Assembly: GCF_016863475.1 (NCBI RefSeq)
Contig: NZ_BOOY01000026.1
Location: 124,001 to 188,000, forward strand
Source of the DNA: Spirilliplanes yamanashiensis
GTDB taxonomy: Bacteria; Actinomycetota; Actinomycetes; Mycobacteriales; Micromonosporaceae
Length of the DNA stretch: 64,000 nt
Reading direction: 5' to 3'
The translations under genes and the position numbers were made by a program. The notes beneath the pieces are model-generated. The model ran no database searches. It worked only from the letters and a program-made list of their open reading frames with translations, and was not told the origin of the DNA. Below are positions 46,585 through 54,718 of the stretch, piece by piece (the stretch's first letter is position 1; the number at the start of each line of letters is the position of its first letter).

Positions 46585-48030
46585 ATGCGGCAGGCGTGGC
46601 GGGTGGCGGACGTGCGGGCCGCCGAGAAGGCGCTGATGGCGACGCTGCCCGAGGGCACGCTGATGCAGCGGGCCGCCGCGGGGCTGGCGCGGCGGTGCGC
46701 GCTGCTGCTGGCCGACGCCGGCGGGGTGTACGGCGCCCGGGTGCTGCTGCTGGTGGGCAGCGGCGACAACGGCGGGGACGCGCTGCTGGCCGGCGCCCGG
46801 CTGGCGCGGCGCGGGGCCGCGGTGAGCGCGCTGCTGCTGTGGCCCGCGAAGGCGCACGAGGCGGGGCTGGCGGCGCTGCGGGCGGCGGGCGGCACGGTGG
46901 TGACGGCGCTGCCGCGGGTCGTGGACCTGGTGGTGGACGGCATCGTCGGCATCGGGGCGTCCGGCGGGCTGCGGGCGCCGGGGGAGAGCCTGGCCGCGCG
47001 GCTGGGTGAGCTGCGCACGCGCGCCGGGGGACGGTCGCCGGTGGTGGCGGTGGACGTGCCGAGCGGCGTGGACGTGGACACCGGCGCGGTCCCGGGCGCG
47101 GCGGTGCGGGCCGACGTGACGGTGACGTTCGGGTGCCTGAAGCCGGCGCACGTGGTGGGGCCGGCGGCGGCGCTGTGCGGGCAGGTGGAGCTGCTCGACA
47201 TCGGACTGGCGCTGCGCGGCGACCCGGTGCTGCGGGTGCCGGACGCCGAGGACGTGGCGGCGTGGTGGCCGCGGCTGGGGCCGGCGTCGGAGAAGTACAC
47301 GCGGGGCGTGGTGGGCATCGCGGCCGGGTCGGCCACGTACCCGGGGGCGGCGGTGCTGTCGGTGGGCGGCGCGCTGGCCGGGCCGACGGGCATGGTCCGG
47401 TACGCGGGCAGCGCGGACCGGGAGGTGCTGCGCCAGCACCCGTCGGTGATCGCCACCCGGTCGGTGACGGAGGCCGGCCGGGTGCAGGCGTGGCTGTGCG
47501 GGTCGGGGCTGGGCACGGGCGACGAGGCGCGCACGGAGCTGCGCAGCGTGCTGGCGGCGCCGGTGCCGGCGGTGCTGGACGCGGACGCGCTGACGCTGCT
47601 GGTCGACGGGTCGCACGCGCGGGACCTGCGCCGGGACGCGCCGCTGGTGGTGACGCCGCACGACCGGGAGTTCGCGCGGCTGGCGGGCGAGGAGCCGGGG
47701 CCGGACCGGGTGGCGTCGGCGTGCAGGCTGGCGGCGTGGCTGAACGCGGTGGTCCTCCTGAAGGGTGACCGTACGGTGGTGGCGACCCCGGCCGGGCAGG
47801 CGTGGGTGAACCCGACGGGCAGCGCCGCGCTGGCCACGGGCGGCACCGGCGACGTGCTGGGCGGGCTGCTCGGGTCGTTGCTGGCGGCGGGCCTGGCGCC
47901 GGAGCGGGCGGCGGTGGCGGCGGCGTACGTGCACGGGCTGGCCGGGCGGCGCGCGGAGCGCGACGGGCCGGTGACGGCGCCGGACGTGGCGGCGGCGCTG
48001 CGGCCGGTCCTGGCCGGCCTGCTCGGGTGA
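46585..48030 (+). CDS. nnr: bifunctional NAD(P)H-hydrate epimerase / ADP-dependent dehydratase
   Basis: 481 residues. The N-terminal YjeF_N domain (about 1-210) has LLVGSGDNGGDALLAGARLA and AVDVPSGVDVDTG; the C-terminal ribokinase-like domain (about 215-481) has GSATYPGAAVLSVGGAL, VLDADALTLL, VVTPHDREFARL and the anion-hole ATGGTGDVLGGLLGS. Together they repair R- and S-NADHX. The two-domain fusion is the normal bacterial form. It sits between acpS and alr, 43 bases before alr. Confidence 0.94.
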   Translation: MRQAWRVADVRAAEKALMATLPEGTLMQRAAAGLARRCALLLADAGGVYGARVLLLVGSGDNGGDALLAGARLARRGAAVSALLLWPAKAHEAGLAALRAAGGTVVTALPRVVDLVVDGIVGIGASGGLRAPGESLAARLGELRTRAGGRSPVVAVDVPSGVDVDTGAVPGAAVRADVTVTFGCLKPAHVVGPAAALCGQVELLDIGLALRGDPVLRVPDAEDVAAWWPRLGPASEKYTRGVVGIAAGSATYPGAAVLSVGGALAGPTGMVRYAGSADREVLRQHPSVIATRSVTEAGRVQAWLCGSGLGTGDEARTELRSVLAAPVPAVLDADALTLLVDGSHARDLRRDAPLVVTPHDREFARLAGEEPGPDRVASACRLAAWLNAVVLLKGDRTVVATPAGQAWVNPTGSAALATGGTGDVLGGLLGSLLAAGLAPERAAVAAAYVHGLAGRRAERDGPVTAPDVAAALRPVLAGLLG

Positions 48031-48059
48031 TCCGCACCGGGCGGCCGTCCGACGGTCAG

Positions 48060-48065
48060 TAGGCT
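48060..48065 (+). promoter_or_regulatory. -10 hexamer positioned for a leaderless alr mRNA
   Basis: TAGGCT followed by seven bases and ATG 48073, with no SD. It lies in the 42-base nnr-alr gap, so alr would have its own start point inside the cluster. Confidence 0.5.
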
Positions 48066-48072
48066 GGTCGGC

Positions 48073-49191
48073 ATGTGGCAGGCCGAGGTCGGGATCGACC
48101 TGGACGCGATCCGCGGCAACGTCGCGCGCCTGCGCGGCACGACCCGCGCGGACGTGATGGCCGTGGTGAAGGCCGACGGGTACGGCCACGGGGTGCTGCC
48201 GGCGGCGCGCGCCGCGCTGGCCGGGGGCGCCACGTGGCTGGGTGCGTGCACGCTGGGCGAGGCGCTGACGCTGCGCCGGGCGGGCATCACCGCGCCGGTG
48301 CTGGCGTGGCTGTTCGCGCCGGGCCAGCCGCTGCACGAGGGCGTGGCGGCCGACGTGGACCTGAGCGCGGCCAGCCTGGACCTGCTGGCCGAGGTGGTCG
48401 CGGCGGCGCGCGCGGCGGGCCGGCCGGCCCGGCTGCACCTGAAGGTCGACACGGGGCTGAGCCGCAACGGCGCGACGGCCGCCGACTGGCCGGCGCTGGT
48501 GGAGGCCACCGCGAAGGCCGCCGCCGACGGCACGGTCGAGGTGGTCGGGGTGTGGAGTCACCTGGCGGCCGCGGACGTGCCCGGCCACGAGACGATCGAT
48601 CGGCAGTTGGCCGCGTTCCACGACGCCCTCGGCGTCGCGGCCGGGCTGGGCGTGACGCCGCGCATCCGGCACCTGGCGAACTCGGCGGCCACGCTGACCC
48701 GCCCCGACACCCACTTCGACCTGGTCCGGGCGGGCATCGCCGTGTACGGGCTGTCGCCGATCCCGGGGGAGCGGTTCGGGCTGCGCCCGGCGATGACGGC
48801 CCGCGCCCGGGTGGCGCTGGCGAAGCGGGTGGCCGCGGGCGAGGGCGTGTCGTACGGGCACGCGTACCACACGCAGGCCCCGGCGAACCTGGCCCTGGTG
48901 CCGCTCGGCTACGCCGACGGGGTGCCCCGGCACGCGTCCGGGGTGGGCCCGGTCCAGCTCGGCGGGCGGCGCCGGCGAGTGGCGGGCCGGGTGTGCATGG
49001 ACCAGATCGTGCTGGACTGCGGCGACGACGAGGTGCGGGCGGGCGACGTGGCGACCCTGTTCGGCCCGGGCGACGACGGCGAGCCGACGGCCGACGACTG
49101 GGCCGAGGCGATCGGCACCATCAACTACGAGATCGTGACGCGGTTCGGGTCCGCCCGGGTGCCGCGCGTCTACCGGGGGGACGGCGCATGA
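48073..49191 (+). CDS. alr: alanine racemase
   Basis: 372 residues. The PLP lysine K33 is in AVVKADGYGHG; the second catalytic residue Tyr is in GVSYGHAYHT; LKVDTGLSRNG, VWSHLAAAD, AGIAVYGLSP and RVCMDQI(V)LDCG are Alr family blocks. It supplies D-alanine for peptidoglycan. The stop overlaps the ATG of the hydrolase gene (ATGA). The two-domain structure is complete. Alr next to the tsa genes is a widespread actinobacterial order. Confidence 0.96.
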   Translation: MWQAEVGIDLDAIRGNVARLRGTTRADVMAVVKADGYGHGVLPAARAALAGGATWLGACTLGEALTLRRAGITAPVLAWLFAPGQPLHEGVAADVDLSAASLDLLAEVVAAARAAGRPARLHLKVDTGLSRNGATAADWPALVEATAKAAADGTVEVVGVWSHLAAADVPGHETIDRQLAAFHDALGVAAGLGVTPRIRHLANSAATLTRPDTHFDLVRAGIAVYGLSPIPGERFGLRPAMTARARVALAKRVAAGEGVSYGHAYHTQAPANLALVPLGYADGVPRHASGVGPVQLGGRRRRVAGRVCMDQIVLDCGDDEVRAGDVATLFGPGDDGEPTADDWAEAIGTINYEIVTRFGSARVPRVYRGDGA

Positions 49192-50249
49192 GCCGGCGCA
49201 AGCGCAACGCCGGGATCGTCGGCGCCGCCGTCGGCCTGGCCGCCGCCGGGCTGGCCACCGCGTTCGCGGTGGAGCGCACGCTGGTGCGCCGCTCGCAGAA
49301 GGCCGGCGGCGACCCGTGGAAGGACGAGCCGTTCGGCGACCAGCCGCACGACGCGTCGCTGACCGTGACCGCGCACGACGGCACCGACCTGCACGTCGAG
49401 ATCATCGAGCCGCGCGAGGACAAGGGCCTGCCGCCGGTCGTGTTCGTGCACGGGTTCTGCCTCGACATGGGCACGTTCTACTTCCAGCGCAAGATGCTCG
49501 CCGAGCGCGGCGACCGCCGGCTGATCTTCTACGACCAGCCGGGGCACGGCCGCTCCAGCCGCCTGGAGTCGGGCGAGTACGACATCGCGGCGCTGGGCGA
49601 ATCGCTGCGGGCGGTGCTCGACGCCACCGTGCCGGACGGCCCGGTGGTGCTGGTCGGGCACTCGATGGGCGGCATGACGATCATGGCGTTCGCGGAGAAG
49701 TACGCCACCTGGTTCGGCGACCGCGTGCACGGCGTCGTGCTCATGGCGACGTCGGGCGGCCTGGTCGAGAAGACGAAGATCGGCCTGCCGTCGCTGGTGG
49801 CCCGGGCCAGCGCGCCGCTGCTGCCGCTGGTGAACGGGGCGGCGCGGCTGTCCGGCGGCACGATCGACAAGGCTCGCGCCGCGTCCAGCGACCTGGCCTG
49901 GCTGCTGACCCGCCGGTACGGCTTCGGCGAGCCCAAGCCCAGCCCGCGGCTGGTGTCGTTCGTGGAGGCGATGAACTCCAAGACGTCGGCGGACACGGTG
50001 GCGAAGTACCTGCGCACCCTCTACACGCACGCGCGCTGGCCGGCGCTGGCCGCGCTGCGCGAGACCCCCACCCTGGTGCTGGTGGGCACGAAGGACTACA
50101 TCACCCCGCAGACGCACTCGGAGGAGATCCTCCGGCACGTGCCCGACGCGGAGTTCGCGAAGATCGAGAACAGCGGTCACGTCGTGATGCTCGAACACGC
50201 GGACCAGGTCAACGACATCCTGCTCAACTTCCTGGAGAAAGTGCGATGA
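49188..50249 (+). CDS. membrane-anchored alpha/beta hydrolase
   Basis: 353 residues. A hydrophobic helix lies near the N-terminus (about 8-27, NAGIVGAAVGLAAAGLATAF), giving a signal anchor. The hydrolase domain has VFVHGFCLDMGTF (oxyanion hole), YDQPGHGRSS, nucleophile GHSMGGMTIM, an Asp in VGTKDYITP and His in NSGHVVMLEHAD. A cap region separates the strands. It is translationally coupled to alr (ATGA) and followed by tsaE, also overlapping. A hydrolase at this spot is recurrent in actinobacteria; substrate is unknown (lipid esters are possible). Confidence 0.87.
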   Translation: MSRRKRNAGIVGAAVGLAAAGLATAFAVERTLVRRSQKAGGDPWKDEPFGDQPHDASLTVTAHDGTDLHVEIIEPREDKGLPPVVFVHGFCLDMGTFYFQRKMLAERGDRRLIFYDQPGHGRSSRLESGEYDIAALGESLRAVLDATVPDGPVVLVGHSMGGMTIMAFAEKYATWFGDRVHGVVLMATSGGLVEKTKIGLPSLVARASAPLLPLVNGAARLSGGTIDKARAASSDLAWLLTRRYGFGEPKPSPRLVSFVEAMNSKTSADTVAKYLRTLYTHARWPALAALRETPTLVLVGTKDYITPQTHSEEILRHVPDAEFAKIENSGHVVMLEHADQVNDILLNFLEKVR

Positions 50250-50719
50250 CGACCCAGCTCGCCACGGTGGACGACACCCGCGCGTTCGGCGCGCGACTGG
50301 CGGCGGTGCTGCGCCCGGGCGACCTGCTCGTGCTGACCGGCCCGCTCGGCGCCGGCAAGACGGCCCTCACCCAGGGGCTCGGCGCGGGCCTGAAGGTGCG
50401 CGGCGACATCACGTCCCCGACGTTCGTGATCGCCCGGGTGCACAAGCCCGACGTGGCGCTCGGCGGCCGGGTGCCGCTGGTGCACGCGGACGCGTACCGG
50501 CTGGGCGCCGCCGCCGACCCGCGCGCCGAGATCGACGACCTCGACCTGGATGCGTCCGCGGAGGACGCCGTCACCGTGGTCGAGTGGGGCGAGGGCATGG
50601 TCGAGCAGCTCAGCGACGCCCACCTGCGGGTGCGCATCGACCGGCGCGACGACGACACCCGCGTGGTGGAGCTGGAGCCGTCCGGCGGCGACTGGGCGGA
50701 CCGGCTGGCCGCCCTGTGA
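50246..50719 (+). CDS. tsaE: tRNA t6A-modification ATPase TsaE
   Basis: 157 residues. P-loop LTGPLGAGKTALTQGLG, ITSPTFVIARVH, LVHADAYRLG and VVEWGEGM are the classic TsaE (YjeE) motifs. It energises the TsaBD complex that makes N6-threonylcarbamoyladenosine at A37. ATG 50246 overlaps the hydrolase stop (ATGA). Its stop overlaps the ung GTG. tsaB, rimI and tsaD follow 1.6 kb later on the same strand, so the set is split by ung and a minus-strand gene. Confidence 0.94.
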   Translation: MTTQLATVDDTRAFGARLAAVLRPGDLLVLTGPLGAGKTALTQGLGAGLKVRGDITSPTFVIARVHKPDVALGGRVPLVHADAYRLGAAADPRAEIDDLDLDASAEDAVTVVEWGEGMVEQLSDAHLRVRIDRRDDDTRVVELEPSGGDWADRLAAL

Positions 50720-51393
50720 ACCTGCCCGAGCTGCTGCCGCCGGACTGGCGGGACGCCCTGGCGCCGTTCCTCGACCCGGCCGCGACGGCCGCGCTCGGCG
50801 CGTTCGTCGCCGCCGAGTACGCCCGGCACACGGTGTACCCGCCGGTGGAGGACCTGTTCGCCGCGTACCGGCTGTGCCCGCCCGCGGACACCCGGGTGCT
50901 GATCCTGGGCCAGGACCCGTACCACGGGCCGGGCCAGGCGCACGGGCTCAGCTTCAGCGTGCGCGCCGGGGTGCGGGTGCCGCCGTCGCTGCGCAACGTG
51001 TTCAAGGAGCTGGCCGAGGACGCGGGCGTCACCCCGCCCGCCGACGGCGACCTGACCGGCTGGGCCCGGCAGGGCGTGCTGCTGCTCAACGCGGTGCTGA
51101 CGGTGCGGGCGGGCGCGGCGGCGTCGCACGCCGGCCGGGGCTGGGAGGCGTTCACCGACGCCACCATCCGGGCCCTGGACGCCCGCGCCGAGCGGGTGGT
51201 GTTCCTGCTGTGGGGCGGCTACGCCCGCAAGAAGGCCGCCCTGGTGACCGGGCCGCAGCACGTGGTGCTGGAGGCGGGCCACCCGAGCCCGCTGAACCGG
51301 GCCGGCTTCCGGGGCGCCCGCCCGTTCTCGGCGGCGAACAAGGCCCTGGCCGACGCGGGCCGCCCGCCCGTCGACTGGGACCCGCGCGCCTAG
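50716..51393 (+). CDS. ung: uracil-DNA glycosylase (family 1)
   Basis: 225 residues. The water-activating motif GQDPYHGPGQAHGLSFSV and the DNA-intercalating HPSPLN (in AGHPSPLNRAGF) are intact; PPSLRNVFKEL and GWARQGVLLLNAVLTV are other UNG blocks. It removes uracil from DNA. GTG 50716 overlaps the tsaE stop by four bases. Its stop overlaps the convergent RTX-repeat gene's end (51390) by four bases. It is complete. Confidence 0.96.
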   Translation: MNLPELLPPDWRDALAPFLDPAATAALGAFVAAEYARHTVYPPVEDLFAAYRLCPPADTRVLILGQDPYHGPGQAHGLSFSVRAGVRVPPSLRNVFKELAEDAGVTPPADGDLTGWARQGVLLLNAVLTVRAGAAASHAGRGWEAFTDATIRALDARAERVVFLLWGGYARKKAALVTGPQHVVLEAGHPSPLNRAGFRGARPFSAANKALADAGRPPVDWDPRA

Positions 51394-52055
51394 AACTGCT
51401 CGCAGTCCACGCGGATGCTGAACTCCCCGCTGCACCGGTCGGCGCCCGGCCCACCGTCGATCCGCTGCGGCGTCACGTTGGGGACGGTGGCGCCGCCCGC
51501 CCGGAGCATGTCGTCACCGGCGCCGCCCGACAGCTGGTCGGTGGCCCGGCCGCCCAGCAGCACGTCGTCGCCGGTGTCGCCGCGTAGGTGCACCGCCGCG
51601 TGGCTGTGCTCGCCGTCGAGCCTGTCGTGGCCGGGCCCGCCGGAGGCCTCCACCGGGACGGCGTTGCCGGTCCACAGGGTGTCGTCGCCGTCGCCCAGGA
51701 AGACGCGGATCTTCTTGACGCCGGTGCAGCGCACGTGCCGGGAGTGGTTCTTGAAACACCGGCCCGCCGGGGCGGAGGCGATGGTGATGGCCGTCGCCTC
51801 GTCGACGACCGCGGCGTAGAAGTCCGCGGTGCCGTCGGCGGTGATGCGGTTGCGCGTGGAGGCGCCGGCCGTGTAGGTGAGCGTGGAGCCGATCAGCGTG
51901 ACGGATCCGGCGGGCGGGGGCGTCGGCAGCGGCGACGGGGCGGCCGCAGCCGGGGCCCGTTCGGCCGCGCCGGCGGGCAGGACGACGATGCCGGCGACGA
52001 CCAGCGCCGCGGCGGCCACGGCCGGACCGGCGAGCCGGTGGAGGGTGGAGGGCAC
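51390..52055 (-). CDS. secreted protein with RTX-type calcium-binding repeats
   Basis: 221 residues from GTG 52055 (AAGGAG seven bases upstream). An N-terminal signal/anchor (AGPAVAAAALVVAGIVVLPAGAAE) is followed by an unrecognised strand-rich region with two cysteines (GRCFKN, VRCTG) and then glycine/Asp nonapeptide-like repeats: FLGDGDDTLWTG, GGPGHDRLDGE, RGDTGDDVLLGG, GGAGDDMLRAGG and GGPGADRCSGE. These are Ca-binding beta-roll units. Exported by Sec; function unknown. It is inserted antisense between ung and tsaB. Confidence 0.82.
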   Translation of the reverse strand: MPSTLHRLAGPAVAAAALVVAGIVVLPAGAAERAPAAAAPSPLPTPPPAGSVTLIGSTLTYTAGASTRNRITADGTADFYAAVVDEATAITIASAPAGRCFKNHSRHVRCTGVKKIRVFLGDGDDTLWTGNAVPVEASGGPGHDRLDGEHSHAAVHLRGDTGDDVLLGGRATDQLSGGAGDDMLRAGGATVPNVTPQRIDGGPGADRCSGEFSIRVDCEQF

Positions 52056-52281
52056 GGTCGATCTCCTTCGCGGGATGCGGAGCACCATGCCACCACGGAG
52101 CCCATCGCGCGGGCACGCACGATCGGGCGGTTCTCGGGGCCGCGGCGCGGGAGGGCGCGAGCGCGGGCCGAGGCGGGGATTGTGCGCGCCTGACGTCGAA
52201 CGGCGGATCTCCGGTGCCACCGGGAAACGCACCCGGGAGCCAGGACGCCGGGCGGCCGTGGGGGCGCCGCCGCCGACCGGC

Positions 52282-52287
52282 TAGGGT
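52282..52287 (+). promoter_or_regulatory. -10 hexamer positioned for a leaderless tsaB mRNA
   Basis: TAGGGT followed by seven bases and GTG 52295, without an SD. It supports the choice of 52295 over an upstream in-frame start at 52214. Confidence 0.55.
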
Positions 52288-52294
52288 GCCAATC

Positions 52295-52951
52295 GTGCTT
52301 GTACTGGTGCTGGATTCCTCGACGCCCGCGGTGACGGCCGCGGTGGCGGAGGTGACCGACGGCGGGGTGGCGATCGTCGCCCAGCGCCGCACCGTCGACG
52401 CCCGCGCCCACGGCGAGTTGCTCGCGCCGCACGTCGCCGAGGTGCTCGCCGAGGCCGGGGTGCGGCCGGGTGAGCTGACCGCGATCGTGGCGGGGCTCGG
52501 GCCGGGCCCGTTCACCAGCCTGCGCGTCGGCCTGGTCACCGCCGCGAGCATGGCCCAGGTGCTGGGCGTCCCGGTGTACGGGGTGTGCTCGCTGGACGCC
52601 CTCGGCCGGGCGGCCGGCGCGGGCCGGGTGCTCGCCGCCACCGACGCCCGCCGCAAGGAGGTCTACTGGGCGACGTACGCCGACGGCGTGCGCGAGCGCG
52701 GCCCCGAGGTGGCGCGGCCCGCGGACGTCGGCGTGACCGCCGAGCGGGCCGTGGGTGAGGGCGCGCAGAAGTACGCCGACGTGCTGGGGCTGCCGGTCGA
52801 CGGCGAGCTGCTGTACCCGCCGGCGCTGCACCTCGCCGAGCTGGCCGCCGGGCGGGTGCGCGACAAGGCGCCCACCGAGCCGCTCACCCCGCTGTACCTG
52901 CGCCGGCCCGACGCCGTCGAGCCGGGCGCCCGCAAGCCCGCTCTGCGCTGA
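52295..52951 (+). CDS. tsaB: tRNA t6A-modification protein TsaB
   Basis: 218 residues. LVLDSSTPAVTAAVAEV, HGELLAPHVAEVLAEAG, GLGPGPFTSLRVGLVTAASMA and ATDARRKEVYWATY are TsaB (YeaZ) signatures of the ASKHA fold. It pairs with TsaD to make t6A37. GTG 52295 gives the standard start; longer in-frame extension adds an Arg/Gly-rich stretch that belongs to no family. Its stop shares a base with the rimI ATG. Confidence 0.93.
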   Translation: MLVLVLDSSTPAVTAAVAEVTDGGVAIVAQRRTVDARAHGELLAPHVAEVLAEAGVRPGELTAIVAGLGPGPFTSLRVGLVTAASMAQVLGVPVYGVCSLDALGRAAGAGRVLAATDARRKEVYWATYADGVRERGPEVARPADVGVTAERAVGEGAQKYADVLGLPVDGELLYPPALHLAELAAGRVRDKAPTEPLTPLYLRRPDAVEPGARKPALR

Positions 52952-53379
52952 TGGAACTCACGCGGTTCCGCTGGTGGCACATCGAGCCCGTGCTGGAGAT
53001 CGAGGCGGACCTGTTCGGGTCCGAGCAGTGGTCGGCCGGCATGTTCTGGAACGAGCTGGCCGGCGGGCACCACTACGTGGTCGCGGTGGAGGACGGCGCG
53101 GTGCTCGGCTACGCCGGCCTGGCCGTCACCGAGCCGGGTGAGGCGTGGGTGCAGAACATCGCCGTCCGCCGCGACGCCCAGCGCCGCGGCCTGGGACGTA
53201 CCCTTCTCGAGGCCCTGCTCGACCGGGCGGGCCGGGCGACCGTGCTGCTGGAGGTGGCCGTGGACAACGCGCCGGCCCAGCACCTGTACGCCCGCCACGA
53301 GTTCGAGGCCGTCGGCGTCCGCCGCGGCTACTACCAGCCCAGCAACACAGACGCCCTGGTGATGATGCGACGTGCCTGA
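52951..53379 (+). CDS. rimI: ribosomal-protein-alanine N-acetyltransferase RimI
   Basis: 142 residues, GNAT fold. [24 protein letters not shown] is the acetyl-CoA-binding motif A (R/QxxGxG/A), and [31 protein letters not shown] is motif B. RimI acetylates the N-terminus of S18 in E. coli; substrate scope here is inferred. It is nested between tsaB and tsaD with overlaps at both ends, the standard tsaB-rimI-tsaD layout. Confidence 0.93.
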   Translation: MELTRFRWWHIEPVLEIEADLFGSEQWSAGMFWNELAGGHHYVVAVEDGAVLGYAGLAVTEPGEAWVQNIAVRRDAQRRGLGRTLLEALLDRAGRATVLLEVAVDNAPAQHLYARHEFEAVGVRRGYYQPSNTDALVMMRRA

Positions 53380-54418
53380 CAACGAGCCATTGGTCCTCGG
53401 GATCGAGACCTCCTGCGACGAGACCGGCGTCGGCATCGTGCGCGGGCACACCCTGCTGGCCGACGCGCTGGCGTCCAGTGTGGACCAGCACGCCCGGTTC
53501 GGCGGGGTGGTGCCCGAGGTGGCCAGCCGCGCCCACCTGGAGGCGATGGTCCCGACGATGCAGCGCGCGCTCGACGAGGCGGGGGTCACCCTGGCCGACG
53601 TCGACGCGATCGCCGTGACGGCGGGCCCGGGCCTCGCGGGGGCGCTGCTCGTCGGCGTCGCCGCCGCCAAGGGGTACGCCCTGGCCGCGGACAAGCCGGT
53701 GTACGGGGTGAACCACCTGGCCGCGCACGTGGCCGTAGACACCCTGGAGCACGGCCCGCTGCCCGAGCCGGCGATCGGCCTGCTGGTCAGCGGCGGCCAC
53801 TCGTCGCTGCTGCTGGTGGACGACCTGACGGCGGGCGTGACCCCGCTGGGCGCGACGATCGACGACGCGGCGGGCGAGGCGTTCGACAAGGTGGCCCGGC
53901 TGCTCGGCATGCCGTTCCCGGGCGGCCCGCCGATCGACCGCGCCGCCCGCGAGGGGCAGGCGACGATCCAGTTCCCGCGCGGCCTGACCGCCCCGAAGGA
54001 CCTGGCGAACCACCGGTTCGACTTCTCGTTCTCGGGCCTGAAGACGGCGGTGGCGCGCTGGGTCGAGGCGAAGGAGCGCTCCGGCGAGCCGGTGCCGGTC
54101 AACGACGTGGCGGCCAGCTTCCAGGACGCGGTCTGCGACGTGCTCACCGCCAAGGCGATCGACGCGTGCCGCACGCACGGCGTGGACACGCTGGTGATCG
54201 GCGGCGGGGTGGCGGCGAACTCGCGGCTGCGGGCGATGGCCGAGGAGCGCGCGGCGAAGCACGGCATCACGGTGCGGGTGCCGCGGCCGAAGCTGTGCAC
54301 GGACAACGGCGCGATGGTGGCCGCGCTGGGCTCGCGGCTGGTCGCGGCCGGGGTGGCGCCGAGCCGCCTCGACCTGCCCGCCGACTCGGCCATGGCGCTG
54401 ACGACGGTGACGGTGTGA
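53372..54418 (+). CDS. tsaD: tRNA N6-adenosine threonylcarbamoyltransferase TsaD
   Basis: 348 residues. [27 protein letters not shown] (His in the metal site), [11 protein letters not shown] (HxxxH), [12 protein letters not shown] and [14 protein letters not shown] are all TsaD/Kae1 blocks. It transfers threonylcarbamoyl to tRNA A37 with TsaB and TsaE. GTG 53372 overlaps rimI by eight bases; its stop overlaps a small downstream gene. It is complete. Confidence 0.96.
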   Translation: MPDNEPLVLGIETSCDETGVGIVRGHTLLADALASSVDQHARFGGVVPEVASRAHLEAMVPTMQRALDEAGVTLADVDAIAVTAGPGLAGALLVGVAAAKGYALAADKPVYGVNHLAAHVAVDTLEHGPLPEPAIGLLVSGGHSSLLLVDDLTAGVTPLGATIDDAAGEAFDKVARLLGMPFPGGPPIDRAAREGQATIQFPRGLTAPKDLANHRFDFSFSGLKTAVARWVEAKERSGEPVPVNDVAASFQDAVCDVLTAKAIDACRTHGVDTLVIGGGVAANSRLRAMAEERAAKHGITVRVPRPKLCTDNGAMVAALGSRLVAAGVAPSRLDLPADSAMALTTVTV

Positions 54419-54669
54419 TCGTCCGGATGTGGGAGGTGCGCGCGCACCCCCGCGGGTTCGCCGAGCTGCTCACCTGGGTGTGCGACCGGGCGGTGCCGGC
54501 CGTCGAGGTGGAGCCGCTGCACGTGTCGAGCGAGGTGTTCACGTCGCCCGACAACCGGATCGTGGTCATCTCGAAGTGGCGCAGCAGCCCGGTGCCGTTC
54601 GCCGACCCGCCGGAGAAGCTGGTCGCGCGCGCCCCGCACGTGTGGGACTTCAGCCCGGTCGACCGGTAG
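54415..54669 (+). CDS. small conserved-looking protein, 84 residues
   Basis: GTG 54415 overlaps the tsaD stop (GTGA), so it is likely coupled. [20 protein letters not shown], then [33 protein letters not shown] and a C-terminal VWDFSPVDR read like a compact alpha/beta barrel of the ABM/dimeric alpha-beta type (a strand-helix-strand pattern with a terminal VxxSxW). That assignment is weak. An ATG at 54427 is the alternative start. Function unknown; its coupling to the t6A operon is the main clue. Confidence 0.7.
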   Translation: MIVRMWEVRAHPRGFAELLTWVCDRAVPAVEVEPLHVSSEVFTSPDNRIVVISKWRSSPVPFADPPEKLVARAPHVWDFSPVDR

Positions 54670-54718
54670 AAAACCGCTCGCCCCGGCGCGGGCGCGGTCC
54701 GTAACGTCGGACCCTGCC

